Positions 16,304 to 24,746 of a stretch of DNA of 64,000 nt are shown piece by piece (the first letter of the stretch is position 1; the number at the start of each line of letters is the position of its first letter). The stretch is taken from positions 1 to 64,000 of the forward strand of contig NZ_JAVRHO010000010.1 in NCBI RefSeq assembly GCF_031846515.1. The letters run 5' to 3'. A program made the translations under genes and the position numbers. Below the pieces are notes generated by a model that was not told where the DNA came from, searched no databases, and saw nothing but the letters and a program-made list of their open reading frames with translations. The DNA comes from Autumnicola lenta (GTDB lineage: Bacteria > Bacteroidota > Bacteroidia > Flavobacteriales > Flavobacteriaceae).

Positions 16304-17707
16304 TTGAATACTAAATATAGCGATCTCATAGACCAAACCTATTATTTCCCGCAAGAGGAATTCAAATTAGAAGAAAATAGCCTTCATTTTCACGATATTA
16401 ACCTGATGGAACTTGTAGAAAAGTATGGTGCTCCTTTAAAGTTCACTTATTTACCCAAGATTTCTGAAAATATAAGTCGTGCGAAAGGCTGGTTTAAAGG
16501 AGCGATAGAAAAACACGACTATAAAGGAAAATACAATTATTGCTATTGTACTAAAAGCTCCCATTTTGAGCATGTTTTAAATGAAGCGCTTAAGAATGAT
16601 ATCCACATCGAGACCTCTTCGGCCTTTGATATTAATATAGTGGAGAATCTGAAGGCTTCCGGAAAAATCACCGATGACACTTACGTGATCTGTAATGGAT
16701 TTAAGAGAGATCAGTACATTTCAAATATTTCGGAATTAATTAATGGCGGCCATAAGAACTGCATCCCGATAATTGACAATTATGAAGAAATAGATCTTCT
16801 GTCAGAAAATATAAATGGTGATTTTGAAGTGGGAATAAGAATCGCTTCAGAAGAAGAGCCTAAATTTGAATTTTATACCTCCCGTCTTGGGATTGGATAT
16901 AAAAATATTGTTCCGTTTTATAATCAGAAAATTAAGGACAACGACGAAGTGAACCTTAAAATGCTTCACTTTTTCATAAACACCGGGATTCGGGATACGG
17001 CATATTACTGGAATGAACTTAATAAATGTTTAAAAGTTTATACCAGCCTTAAAAAGGTATGCCCAAGTCTGGACAGCCTCAATATTGGGGGCGGATTTCC
17101 TATAAAAAACTCTCTGGCATTTGATTATGATTACGCCTATATGGTAGATGAAATTATCAACCAGATAAAACTTGCCTGTGAAGAGGCAGATGTGGATGTG
17201 CCGCATATTTTTACAGAATTCGGAAGTTTTACTGTAGGCGAAAGTGGAGGTGCGATTTATGAAATTTTATACCAGAAACAACAGAATGACCGTGAAAAAT
17301 GGAATATGATAAATTCTTCATTTATCACCACACTTCCGGATACCTGGGCTATTAGTAAGAAATTTGTGATGCTTGCCGTTAATCGCTGGAACGAAGAATA
17401 CGAACGCGTTCTTCTTGGCGGATTAACCTGCGACAGTGACGATTATTACAATTCAGAACAGAATACCAACGCGATTTACCTTCCGAAGTTCAGGAGGGAC
17501 AAACCGCTTTACATCGGATTTTTTAACACAGGCGCTTATCAGGAAACTATCGGCGGCTTTGGAGGCTTGCAACACTGTCTTATTCCGCAGCCAAAACATA
17601 TCCTTATAGATAGAGATGAAAATGGCGCACTTACCACCGAAGTTTTCAGCAAACAACAAAATGTAGAAGATATGCTGAATATATTGGGTTATGCGTCAGG
17701 CAATTGA
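16304..17707 (+). CDS. speA: arginine decarboxylase (fold III, PLP)
   Basis: A 467-residue fold III PLP enzyme of the biosynthetic arginine decarboxylase type found in Bacteroidetes, shorter than the E. coli enzyme. It turns arginine into agmatine. The PLP lysine lies in YNYCYCTKSSH near residue 86, the barrel glycine-rich block is NIGGGFPIKNS and the C-terminal domain has the LGGLTCDSDDYY motif with the Cys-Asp that reaches the active site of the partner subunit. It begins the polyamine operon followed by agmatinase (60 bases) and a deoxyhypusine-synthase-like gene. The other possible reading is a related diaminopimelate or ornithine decarboxylase, but the neighbouring agmatinase favours arginine. 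Confidence 0.85.
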   Translation: MNTKYSDLIDQTYYFPQEEFKLEENSLHFHDINLMELVEKYGAPLKFTYLPKISENISRAKGWFKGAIEKHDYKGKYNYCYCTKSSHFEHVLNEALKNDIHIETSSAFDINIVENLKASGKITDDTYVICNGFKRDQYISNISELINGGHKNCIPIIDNYEEIDLLSENINGDFEVGIRIASEEEPKFEFYTSRLGIGYKNIVPFYNQKIKDNDEVNLKMLHFFINTGIRDTAYYWNELNKCLKVYTSLKKVCPSLDSLNIGGGFPIKNSLAFDYDYAYMVDEIINQIKLACEEADVDVPHIFTEFGSFTVGESGGAIYEILYQKQQNDREKWNMINSSFITTLPDTWAISKKFVMLAVNRWNEEYERVLLGGLTCDSDDYYNSEQNTNAIYLPKFRRDKPLYIGFFNTGAYQETIGGFGGLQHCLIPQPKHILIDRDENGALTTEVFSKQQNVEDMLNILGYASGN

Positions 17708-17767
17708 ATTTAAAATTTATAACTTAGTTCTCATAAAATTTCAGTTTAAAACAATCAACAATTAACG

Positions 17768-18643
17768 ATGAGCAAAAAGAATTACGCAGGCATACCAGAT
17801 AAATATGCTCGTATAGACGACGCAAAAGTGGTATTAATTCCTGTTCCTTATGATGGGACCAGTACCTGGCAAAAAGGAGCAGATAAAGGTCCTGATGCAT
17901 TTTTGGAAGCTTCAGAAAACATGGAGCTTTATGATATTGAAACCCGAAGTGAGGTGTACAAGAAAGGAGTTTACCTTGCTCCACCGGTGACAGAAGATTC
18001 TTCTCCCGAGAAAATGGTTGAGGCGGTTTACAAAACCACTAAAAATTACATTAAACAGGACAAATTTGTCACTCTTTTTGGAGGGGAGCATTCCATTTCT
18101 ATAGGGTCTATTCGTGCTTTTAGTGAATCTTTTGAAGAGTTAACCGTTGTGCAGTTTGATGCTCATGCAGATCTGCGACCGGAGTACGAAGGGTCTAAAT
18201 GCAACCATGCCTGTGCTGTTCACGAGGCCAGTAAAAATACAAACCTTGTGCAGATAGGAATCCGTTCTATGGATATTTCTGAAACTGACCACATGGATGA
18301 GAATCAGGTTTATTTTGCTCATGATTTATATGAAGACTGGCAGGAGGATGCTATTGGACAAATGACGCCAAACGTTTTTATCACAATAGATTTGGATGCT
18401 TTCGATCCATCTATTCTCCCTTCTACGGGAACTCCCGAGCCGGGAGGATTGTTTTGGTATGAAACGCTGGAATTCCTGAAAACCATGTTCAAAAAGAAAA
18501 ATGTTGTAGGCTTTGATATTGTAGAGCTAAACCCGAATAAAAGTGATAAATCTTCAGATTTCCTTGCGGCCAAACTTTACTATAAAATGTTGAGCTACAA
18601 ATTTAAATATGCAAATTTTAACGAAGAAGACGAAGATGAGTAA
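17768..18643 (+). CDS. speB: agmatinase (ureohydrolase family)
   Basis: A 291-residue ureohydrolase that splits agmatine into putrescine and urea with two manganese ions. All six metal ligands are present: H108 (FGGEHSI), D131, H133 and D135 (QFDAHADLRPE), D208 and D210 (ITIDLDAFDPS). The STGTPEPGG loop is also intact. It is a useful in-window comparison for the defective arginase-fold protein at 46516. It follows speA and its end overlaps the start of the deoxyhypusine-synthase-like gene by 8 bases, so the three are one operon. Confidence 0.93.
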   Translation: MSKKNYAGIPDKYARIDDAKVVLIPVPYDGTSTWQKGADKGPDAFLEASENMELYDIETRSEVYKKGVYLAPPVTEDSSPEKMVEAVYKTTKNYIKQDKFVTLFGGEHSISIGSIRAFSESFEELTVVQFDAHADLRPEYEGSKCNHACAVHEASKNTNLVQIGIRSMDISETDHMDENQVYFAHDLYEDWQEDAIGQMTPNVFITIDLDAFDPSILPSTGTPEPGGLFWYETLEFLKTMFKKKNVVGFDIVELNPNKSDKSSDFLAAKLYYKMLSYKFKYANFNEEDEDE

Positions 18644-19607
18644 AGGAGCAATCTCCCAATTTATAGAAAAATATTATTTACACTTTAATTCTGCAGCGCT
18701 TGTAGATGCTGCCAAAGATTACGAAAAGCAGCTTGAAAGCGGCTCCAAAATGCTGATTTCATTGGCAGGAGCAATGAGTACGGCAGAGCTGGGTAAGATT
18801 TTTGCTGAAATGATCCGTCAGGACAAGGTGCAAATCGTGTCCTGTACGGGAGCCAACCTGGAAGAAGATGTGATGAACCTTGTGGCACATTCACATTACA
18901 AAAGAGTGCCTAATTACAGGGATCTCACGCCAAAAGAGGAGTGGGAGTTGTTGGAAAAAGGTTTAAATCGGGTAACCGATACTTGTATTCCTGAAGAGGA
19001 AGCTTTTAGAAGAATTCAGCAGCATATTGTAAAAATATGGAAAGATGCAGAAGAAAAGGGAGAACGTTATTTTCCGCATGAATTTGTGTATAAACTCGTA
19101 CTTTCCGGAGTTTTGGAAGAGTATTACGAAATAGACCTGAAGGATTCCTGGATATATGCAGCTGCAGAGAAAAACCTGCCAATGGTTGTTCCCGGTTGGG
19201 AAGATAGTACGCTAGGCAATATCTTCGCTTCCTATTGCTTAAAAGGAGAATTAAAGCCGTCCACCATGAAATCGGGCATTGAGTATATGACATTCCTTGC
19301 AGACTGGTATACCGATAATTCCAAAGACGGAATCGGATTTTTCCAGATTGGTGGCGGTATTGCGGGAGATTTCCCAATTTGTGTGGTGCCAATGCTTTAC
19401 CAGGACATGGAAAGAACAGATACGCCGTTCTGGAGCTATTTCTGCCAGATCTCAGATTCTACTACCAGTTATGGATCGTATTCCGGTGCGGTGCCTAACG
19501 AGAAAATTACCTGGGGTAAACTGGACATTAATACCCCAAAACATATTATTGAAAGTGATGCAACCATTGTGGCGCCACTGATTTTTGCGTATCTGCTGGA
19601 TATGTAA
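18636..19607 (+). CDS. deoxyhypusine-synthase-like protein (probable polyamine enzyme)
   Basis: A 323-residue homologue of deoxyhypusine synthase, an NAD-dependent enzyme that transfers an aminobutyl group from spermidine. Bacteria lack the eIF5A substrate, and characterised bacterial relatives make homospermidine or similar polyamines. The catalytic lysine is K295 in EKITWGKLD, matching the conserved WGK of the eukaryotic enzyme; the NAD-binding ISLAGAMSTAELG, SCTGANLEED and FQIGGGIAGDFP blocks are also visible. The ATG at 18636 is chosen over the open frame from 18609 because it gives the family start; it overlaps speB by 8 bases. Product not certain. Confidence 0.8.
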   Translation: MSKGAISQFIEKYYLHFNSAALVDAAKDYEKQLESGSKMLISLAGAMSTAELGKIFAEMIRQDKVQIVSCTGANLEEDVMNLVAHSHYKRVPNYRDLTPKEEWELLEKGLNRVTDTCIPEEEAFRRIQQHIVKIWKDAEEKGERYFPHEFVYKLVLSGVLEEYYEIDLKDSWIYAAAEKNLPMVVPGWEDSTLGNIFASYCLKGELKPSTMKSGIEYMTFLADWYTDNSKDGIGFFQIGGGIAGDFPICVVPMLYQDMERTDTPFWSYFCQISDSTTSYGSYSGAVPNEKITWGKLDINTPKHIIESDATIVAPLIFAYLLDM

Positions 19608-19631
19608 ATTTGCTTTTAAAATAAAACCAGG

Positions 19632-19696
19632 GGTCTAAAAGGTAAAATATCGTCCTGCTGATAAGATTTCGGCCAGGTGAAAATACCTTTTAGACC
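19632..19696 (+). promoter_or_regulatory. 13-bp perfect stem with long loop
   Basis: GGTCTAAAAGGTA at 19632-19644 pairs perfectly with TACCTTTTAGACC at 19684-19696, followed by a TTTT. The 39-base loop is too long for an ordinary terminator but the T-run fits one. It may end the polyamine operon or act as a leader structure for the lipoprotein gene. Confidence 0.5.
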
Positions 19697-19702
19697 TTTT
19701 CA

Positions 19703-19710
19703 TATTTTTG
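19703..19710 (+). promoter_or_regulatory. -7 promoter box TATTTTTG
   Basis: Perfect TAnnTTTG box six bases before the ATG at 19716, directly after the 13-bp stem. Predicts an almost leaderless mRNA. Confidence 0.5.
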
Positions 19711-19715
19711 TTTAG

Positions 19716-20312
19716 ATGAAGAAATTGTTGTGGTATGGCTGCATAACAGCCTTACTTGCTCTCACCTCATGCCATGTTCCTTCCTATACTTTTGACCCAC
19801 GTTTCACACGGGCTGCTATAAAATTTGAAGAAGGCAAATACCTGTTGAATAACATAAAGGCTCCGGAAAGCATCAGGCAAAAACTTGAAGAAATGGTTAC
19901 TGAAGAAATCTCGCAATATCTTCAGAAGGATATCACTTTGGTTAGAAATGCGGGAGGAGTTTTTATTCCTTTTACCATTCCGGAGAATCCCGATGCAGCA
20001 TTTCTTGAAAGCTTAAAGACAGGAATATCTGGATACGACTATCTGATTAACGTCAGGACAGGAATTTTAAGTGATGATATAGAAGATATAGAGGTGGGCA
20101 ATATTCAAAATTCCGAAGAGAACCTGGTGAGTGTTTCTTTGGAAATATTTGATTTAAAGTCCGCTCAAAGTATTTACTTTCAGAAGGTTTCCGGATATCT
20201 CTCTGCCCGGGATGACAGTAAAGACTTCTCTTTTGCTAAAAGTTCAAAAAGCATGGTCGTAAAATGCCTGAAGAAAATCCTGAAGAGGATTGAGAAAAAT
20301 CAAATTCCTTAG
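19716..20312 (+). CDS. hypothetical lipoprotein
   Basis: A 198-residue lipoprotein: the signal peptide ends in a lipobox at LTSC (C19). The mature part has a helix-and-strand mix with the phrase KDITLVRNAGGVFIPFTIPEN, and a positively charged C-terminus (KKILKRIEKNQIP). I do not recognise the family. It may be exported to the outer or inner membrane. It stands between the polyamine operon and the LAB_N gene, with its own -7 box. Confidence 0.7.
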   Translation: MKKLLWYGCITALLALTSCHVPSYTFDPRFTRAAIKFEEGKYLLNNIKAPESIRQKLEEMVTEEISQYLQKDITLVRNAGGVFIPFTIPENPDAAFLESLKTGISGYDYLINVRTGILSDDIEDIEVGNIQNSEENLVSVSLEIFDLKSAQSIYFQKVSGYLSARDDSKDFSFAKSSKSMVVKCLKKILKRIEKNQIP

Positions 20313-20440
20313 ACCTGCAGCCTACACAATACTCTCTCTATTAACAGAGATTTATCAAAAAACAAGCGGGTTCAGTTTATCTTTTTACCTAATATTGGCT
20401 GCACTACTGCCGTGTAAAATACAGGTATTTATATAAAAAC

Positions 20441-21076
20441 ATGAGTAACTGGATTATTTTTTCAATTGGTTTTCTGGCTCAGATGTTATTTTCTGCCAGG
20501 TTGATCACGCAATGGTTCCTGTCTGAAAAGTCTAAGAAAGTAGAAACACCTGTTCTTTTCTGGAAGCTTAGCCTTTTGGCTTCTGTTTTGCTTTTTGCAT
20601 ACGGCTATTTACGTGAAGATTTGGCCATTATGCTGGGCCAGTTTCTTATTTACGGTGTTTATTGGAGAAATTTACAGATCCAGGGAGAATGGAAGAACAG
20701 GAGTATATTTTTTAAGGCCTTTGTAGTCATCTTCCCTATCCTTATTTTAGCTTACATCATATTTTTTGGAAGGTTGAACTGGGAAGATCTCATAAAAGGC
20801 GAACGTCTCGCACCCTGGCTAATCGCACTGGGAATAATTGGACAGCTCGTATATACCGCCCGCTTTTTTTACCAGTGGTACTATGCCGAGAGAAACCAGG
20901 TATCTTCCCTGCCGCAGGGATTTTGGGTGTTGAGCTTAATAGGTTCTTCTCTTCTCCTTGCCTATGGAATATTCCGGTATGATCCTGTACTAATTTCTGC
21001 ACATTTTTTTGGAGGCTTGATTTATATGCGGGATATCTACCTTTCCCGGAATACTGAAGTTGAGGTTAAGCCGTAG
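20441..21076 (+). CDS. tandem LAB_N (lipid A disaccharide synthetase N-terminal) membrane protein
   Basis: A 211-residue protein made of two copies of the LAB_N membrane domain. The first copy has FLAQMLFSARLITQWFLSEK and the second has GQLVYTARFFYQWYYAERN, each followed by a W-LSLL/LIGS-SLLLAYG helix pair and a one-sided Gly-rich end. Each copy has three membrane helices. LAB_N is a small-transporter-like domain found fused to LpxB in some bacteria and also alone; its role is unproven. It neighbours three glycosyltransferases, so transport or flipping of a lipid-linked sugar is possible but inferred. Overlaps the opposite-strand gene by 11 bases. Confidence 0.8.
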   Translation: MSNWIIFSIGFLAQMLFSARLITQWFLSEKSKKVETPVLFWKLSLLASVLLFAYGYLREDLAIMLGQFLIYGVYWRNLQIQGEWKNRSIFFKAFVVIFPILILAYIIFFGRLNWEDLIKGERLAPWLIALGIIGQLVYTARFFYQWYYAERNQVSSLPQGFWVLSLIGSSLLLAYGIFRYDPVLISAHFFGGLIYMRDIYLSRNTEVEVKP

Positions 21077-22451
21077 ATTTTTTTCTCTGAAAAACCTCCC
21101 AAATAAGAACAGAAAAAACCACCAGATATTCAAGCCCTACCAGCCACAGATTTTCCTGAAATCCCGGATTGCTATATGCTGAATAACTTAACACCACAAC
21201 AAGCGTCCAGGCCAATATATACCGATAATTGCCAAAAACAGATAGCAGCAGTGGCGTGGCAAGATACCAGGGATGAATGGTTGTACTTAGAAAAAAATAA
21301 GCAGAAACTCCAAACATCATAGTTGTTATCAGCATTTTGAAATTCTCATTTCTTCGGAAAAGGGCGAAACGTATTAAAATTGCAGTGGTAATTACCGGAA
21401 GAATTATTCCGGCATAACGAATAACATTAAAGCCGGCGAGTTTGATTCCAATCCACCGAAGCACATAGAAAACACTCGCGTTAAATTCAAATTTTTGGAA
21501 CCAAAGCCCTATGCTCTGGAAAAAATTCTGAAAAAATTCTGAAGAAAAAAAAGGAAGAAAAGTAACCGCTGCTGTGGCTATGGAAATTAGGTAAAATCCG
21601 CTAAGTTTTTTAAGGTCGATCTTGTCCAAAAAAGAGCTATTTATTTTCTCAATTTCTTGTTTCAGTTTTTTGAAGTATTGCAGAAATAGCGGAAGAAAGA
21701 GCAGGGGCAAAAGCTTAATTGAAATAGAAACTCCGAGTAAAATAGCACCGGGAATCCATTTTCTAAGATGCAGGAGATAAAGTGACCAGATTAGAAAGAA
21801 CAGCATTACGCCTTCAAAATGTAAATTTCCGGTAAGTTCTATAATAATAAACGGATTCAAAAGATACCAGAAAATCCTGTGGACCGGCAAATTCAGACTT
21901 AGCAAAAGTTTTCTTCCGAAGTAAAGCGTGCCCAGATCGGCGGCGATTATAAAGCTGCGCATTAGGACTACAGAGCCTAAGATACTCTTTCCGGAGAGCA
22001 AAGATGCGACGGCAAAAATGAGTTGATTGGCTGGTGGATAACTGGTGTAATTCCCTGAGCTAAGGCTGCCCATCCCGTTTATAAGATTTTGCTTAAATTC
22101 AATTCCGCCGGGAAAAATATTTTCAAAACCTTCAGGAGTTTGCAAATAAGGATTAATACCTTCAGCAACTAAGGTGCCGTCCCAGATAAATCGGTAATAA
22201 TCCTGGGATAAATTAGGGAGAGCGGTTAAAAATATGAGCCTAAAGATTACAGCGGTGATGGCCAGGAACAAAAAATTCTGCTTTTCCAACTGGATCAGTT
22301 TAAAGCTGATAAAAAAGAGTCCGAAATAAAGGCTGATGAGCTTTATAAAATCTGTGCGGGCGAGGTCGTAAGCAAATGAAAAGTAAAAAACTATTCCTGT
22401 AAGAAGGAGCAGGAGTGAAAACTTATGGTATTTTAGAGATTGCAGGTCCAT
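21066..22451 (-). CDS. GT-C fold polyprenol-phosphate-dependent mannosyltransferase-like protein
   Basis: A 461-residue membrane protein with about eleven helices and the GT-C pattern of mannosyltransferases that use lipid-linked sugars. The first loop holds the acidic TALPNLSQDYYRFIWDG, followed by NPYLQTPEGF and later LLHLRKWIPGAILLG and the TTIHPWYLATPLLL block. Such enzymes build glycoconjugates at the periplasmic side of the inner membrane. It is last in a minus-strand set with two GT2 genes, 45 bases after the upper one, separated by a REP palindrome. Acceptor and sugar are unknown. Confidence 0.75.
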   Translation of the reverse strand: MDLQSLKYHKFSLLLLLTGIVFYFSFAYDLARTDFIKLISLYFGLFFISFKLIQLEKQNFLFLAITAVIFRLIFLTALPNLSQDYYRFIWDGTLVAEGINPYLQTPEGFENIFPGGIEFKQNLINGMGSLSSGNYTSYPPANQLIFAVASLLSGKSILGSVVLMRSFIIAADLGTLYFGRKLLLSLNLPVHRIFWYLLNPFIIIELTGNLHFEGVMLFFLIWSLYLLHLRKWIPGAILLGVSISIKLLPLLFLPLFLQYFKKLKQEIEKINSSFLDKIDLKKLSGFYLISIATAAVTFLPFFSSEFFQNFFQSIGLWFQKFEFNASVFYVLRWIGIKLAGFNVIRYAGIILPVITTAILIRFALFRRNENFKMLITTMMFGVSAYFFLSTTIHPWYLATPLLLSVFGNYRYILAWTLVVVLSYSAYSNPGFQENLWLVGLEYLVVFSVLIWEVFQRKKSTA

Positions 22452-22464
22452 CTGGTTTTTTTCC

Positions 22465-22497
22465 AGACCTCACAGGTTTCCAAAACCTGTGAGGTCT
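22465..22497. repeat. REP palindrome, type A, copy 1
   Basis: Perfect 15-base arms AGACCTCACAGGTTT / AAACCTGTGAGGTCT with loop CCA. The stop codon of the upstream GT2 gene (minus strand, 22496-22498) lies partly inside its arm. Confidence 0.9.
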
Positions 22498-23965
22498 ATG
22501 GAATTTGTATCGATTTAAAAATCACAAACCCAAAGCCTGCGAAGAGCATTAAGTGAAAAATAAGTAGTCCGAAATCATTGAGTGCAAAAGCACTGTAAAT
22601 AGCAAAACCAAAATAGAGAAACAGCAGGAACTCGATAATTAAATTTGCTGAAAATTTTTTCCTGATGTATTTATTGCTCTGGATTGTAGACTTAAGCGAA
22701 TCGAGGTTAAACTTTGGAGTTCTTATAAAAGCTGATTTTTTCCCAAAATGACCTTCCAAAACGGCAATTGAGTTGTGCAAAGAGAATCCCATAGCAACAG
22801 AAAAGAAGGTTAAAAACATGCCTGTAAATTTGAAAAAGTTTTTAATTCCTCTTCCGTGGATTTTTGAATAGGCCACGTAATAACAAAAGAAGAAAATAAC
22901 AGTGCTAACCGCAAAGAAAGCGATAACGTTAAAAAACCAGCTAAACTGCGGATTGCTATTTTTAATAAAAAGGACAGGAACACTTAATACGGCCAAAAAA
23001 AGAACGATCAGGAACATACTGGAATTCAATAAATGGAAAAATGCGTGGAATTTAGTTCTTCCCGAAACCGTTTTGCTTTTGAAAATTTTCCAGTAGTTTT
23101 TTCTGAAATTCTCTGCGGCACCTTTATTCCAACGGAATTGCTGGGATTTTGCTGCACTCATTACCACGGGGAGTTCGGCAGGGGTTTCAACTTCTTCAAG
23201 GTATTTGAATTTCCAGTTCTTAAGTTGCGCTCTGTAACTTAAATCCAGGTCTTCGGTAAGCGTGTCACCGCTCCAGTTTCCGGCTTCCAGGATGCAGCTC
23301 TTTCTCCAGATCCCCGCAGTTCCATTGAAATTAATAAAGTGTTTCCCAAAGTTTCGGCCGGTTTGTTCCAGAATAAAATGAAAATCGAGCGCAAATGCCT
23401 GAATTTTAGTAAGTATGGAATAGTCACGATTCAAATGACCCCAGCGGGTTTGGACCACTCCAATTTCGGGATCTGTAAAGTGCGGAACAGTTTTTAAAAG
23501 CCAGTCTTTCTTCGGCATAAAATCGGAATCAAAAATGGCGATAAATTCTCCTTTTGCGATTTCCAGTCCCTCTTTTAAAGCTCCGGCTTTAAATCCGGTA
23601 CGGTTTGTACGGGTAATGTGCTTAATGTCGAGTCCGGATTTTTGCAGTTTTCGAACAATTTCAGCAGTTTTTGCCAAAGATTGGTCGGTAGAATCGTCCA
23701 GAACCTGGATTTCAAGTTTTTCGCGTGGATATTCAATTTCAGCTATATTCTTCAGAAGACGTTCTACAACGTACATTTCATTATAAAGGGGGAGTTGAAT
23801 GGTCACAAACGGAATCTCCTCAGTATTGGAAAAATCAAATACTTCAGAATTTTCGTCGGTTTTTTTTGCTTTAAGGTAGTTCAGCAGTAACTGAAGCTGC
23901 GAAATGCTGTAAAAGAAAACGAGCAGCAGCGCCAGTGTATAAAGGATGATAATTGCCAAATCCAT
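22496..23965 (-). CDS. family 2 glycosyltransferase (processive, membrane bound)
   Basis: A 489-residue membrane glycosyltransferase: one N-terminal helix, a GT2 catalytic domain (VTIQLPLYNEMYVVERLL; EIQVLDDSTDQS; IAIFDSDFMP as DxD; TLTEDLDL; QQFRWNKGAAE as Q..RW) and four to five C-terminal helices. This is the layout of cellulose-synthase-like and glucomannan-like processive enzymes, so it probably uses an NDP-sugar to extend a glycan or lipid glycan. It shares a base with the next gene upstream (TAATG overlap), so they are coupled. Its stop codon overlaps REP palindrome copy 1. Confidence 0.85.
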   Translation of the reverse strand: MDLAIIILYTLALLLVFFYSISQLQLLLNYLKAKKTDENSEVFDFSNTEEIPFVTIQLPLYNEMYVVERLLKNIAEIEYPREKLEIQVLDDSTDQSLAKTAEIVRKLQKSGLDIKHITRTNRTGFKAGALKEGLEIAKGEFIAIFDSDFMPKKDWLLKTVPHFTDPEIGVVQTRWGHLNRDYSILTKIQAFALDFHFILEQTGRNFGKHFINFNGTAGIWRKSCILEAGNWSGDTLTEDLDLSYRAQLKNWKFKYLEEVETPAELPVVMSAAKSQQFRWNKGAAENFRKNYWKIFKSKTVSGRTKFHAFFHLLNSSMFLIVLFLAVLSVPVLFIKNSNPQFSWFFNVIAFFAVSTVIFFFCYYVAYSKIHGRGIKNFFKFTGMFLTFFSVAMGFSLHNSIAVLEGHFGKKSAFIRTPKFNLDSLKSTIQSNKYIRKKFSANLIIEFLLFLYFGFAIYSAFALNDFGLLIFHLMLFAGFGFVIFKSIQIP

Positions 23966-24669
23966 TACTTGAAGCTATATTTAAAAATCCAACTTAAAAT
24001 TTTTACTCCTGCAAAGATAGCACCTTTCACGGTCCCTGAAACTTTTGAAATGCCAATGCGGTTTTTGTAGTGTACAGGAATTTCGGTATAAGAAAGGTTT
24101 TGGCGAAGTACCTTTAGCTGCATTTCTATGGTCCAGCCATAGGTTTTATCCTGCATGTTCAGAGCCAGGAGCTTATCATATTTTATTGCCCGGAATGGCC
24201 CAAGATCTGTGAATTTTGCATTGAAGAAAAGCTTCATTAGGGAGGTAGCGAGCCAGTTTCCGAAGATTTGCGGAAAAGTCATCGCACCTTTTTCACGCCA
24301 CTTTTTGACTCGGGCACCAATAACGAAATCTATATCTTCTTCTATAATCGGTTGTACGATATTTGTCAATTCTGAGGGGTAGTCGCTGTAATCGCCATCC
24401 AGAAAAACCACAATATCGGGTTTCCTGAGCCTGTCGAAGGACTGTTTTTTAATATATTCCATACCTTTCAGACAGGCATGGCCGTAACCCTTCCTTTTTT
24501 CTGAAATTACAGTGGCCCCGGCGGCTTTTGCGTTCTTTTTGGTGTTATCTGTGGAGTTATTGCTAACTACAATAACCTCGTTTACAAATTCCGGCACCTC
24601 GGTGACTACTTTTCCTATAGAGGCTTCTTCGTTGTAGGCAGGAATAATAACTTTAATCAGGTGAGGCAT
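23965..24669 (-). CDS. family 2 glycosyltransferase (dolichyl-phosphate mannose/glucose synthase-like)
   Basis: A protein of about 234 residues of the GT2 type resembling polyprenyl-phosphate sugar synthases: KVIIPAYNEEASIGKVV, EVIVVSNNSTDNT, KRKGYGHACLKGMEYI, then the DxD-like FLDGDYSDYP. These enzymes put a sugar on a lipid phosphate carrier for the neighbouring GT-C enzyme. The segment just before KPDIVVFLDGD (residues 81-87 of the longer frame, SFDRLRK) is encoded by a CCTGAGCCTGTCGAAGG repeat, so a short element seems inserted in frame. Start at 24669 (MPHLIKVI) is chosen; the earlier ATG would include the dispersed motif at 24671. Ends in TAATG overlap with the next gene. Confidence 0.85.
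   Translation of the reverse strand: MPHLIKVIIPAYNEEASIGKVVTEVPEFVNEVIVVSNNSTDNTKKNAKAAGATVISEKRKGYGHACLKGMEYIKKQSFDRLRKPDIVVFLDGDYSDYPSELTNIVQPIIEEDIDFVIGARVKKWREKGAMTFPQIFGNWLATSLMKLFFNAKFTDLGPFRAIKYDKLLALNMQDKTYGWTIEMQLKVLRQNLSYTEIPVHYKNRIGISKVSGTVKGAIFAGVKILSWIFKYSFK
24424..24440 (+). repeat. CTGAGC-TGTCGAAGG short repeat, copy 2, inside a CDS
   Basis: CCTGAGCCTGTCGAAGG, matching copy 1 at 8274 with one difference. It lies inside the GT2 gene and codes for SFDRLRK on the minus strand. Confidence 0.7.
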
Positions 24670-24670
24670 C

Positions 24671-24691
24671 AAAAATGGCAATTTTCGGTAT
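24671..24691 (-). repeat. dispersed AAAATTG(C/G)CA motif, copy 5
   Basis: Minus strand reads ATACCGAAAATTGCCATTTTT immediately before the start of the GT2 gene at 24669. Confidence 0.55.
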
Positions 24692-24746
24692 TATATATAA
24701 AAGAAGACGCTAAATTTTTCAGCAAATAAAAGGTTTTGCCTGCAAA

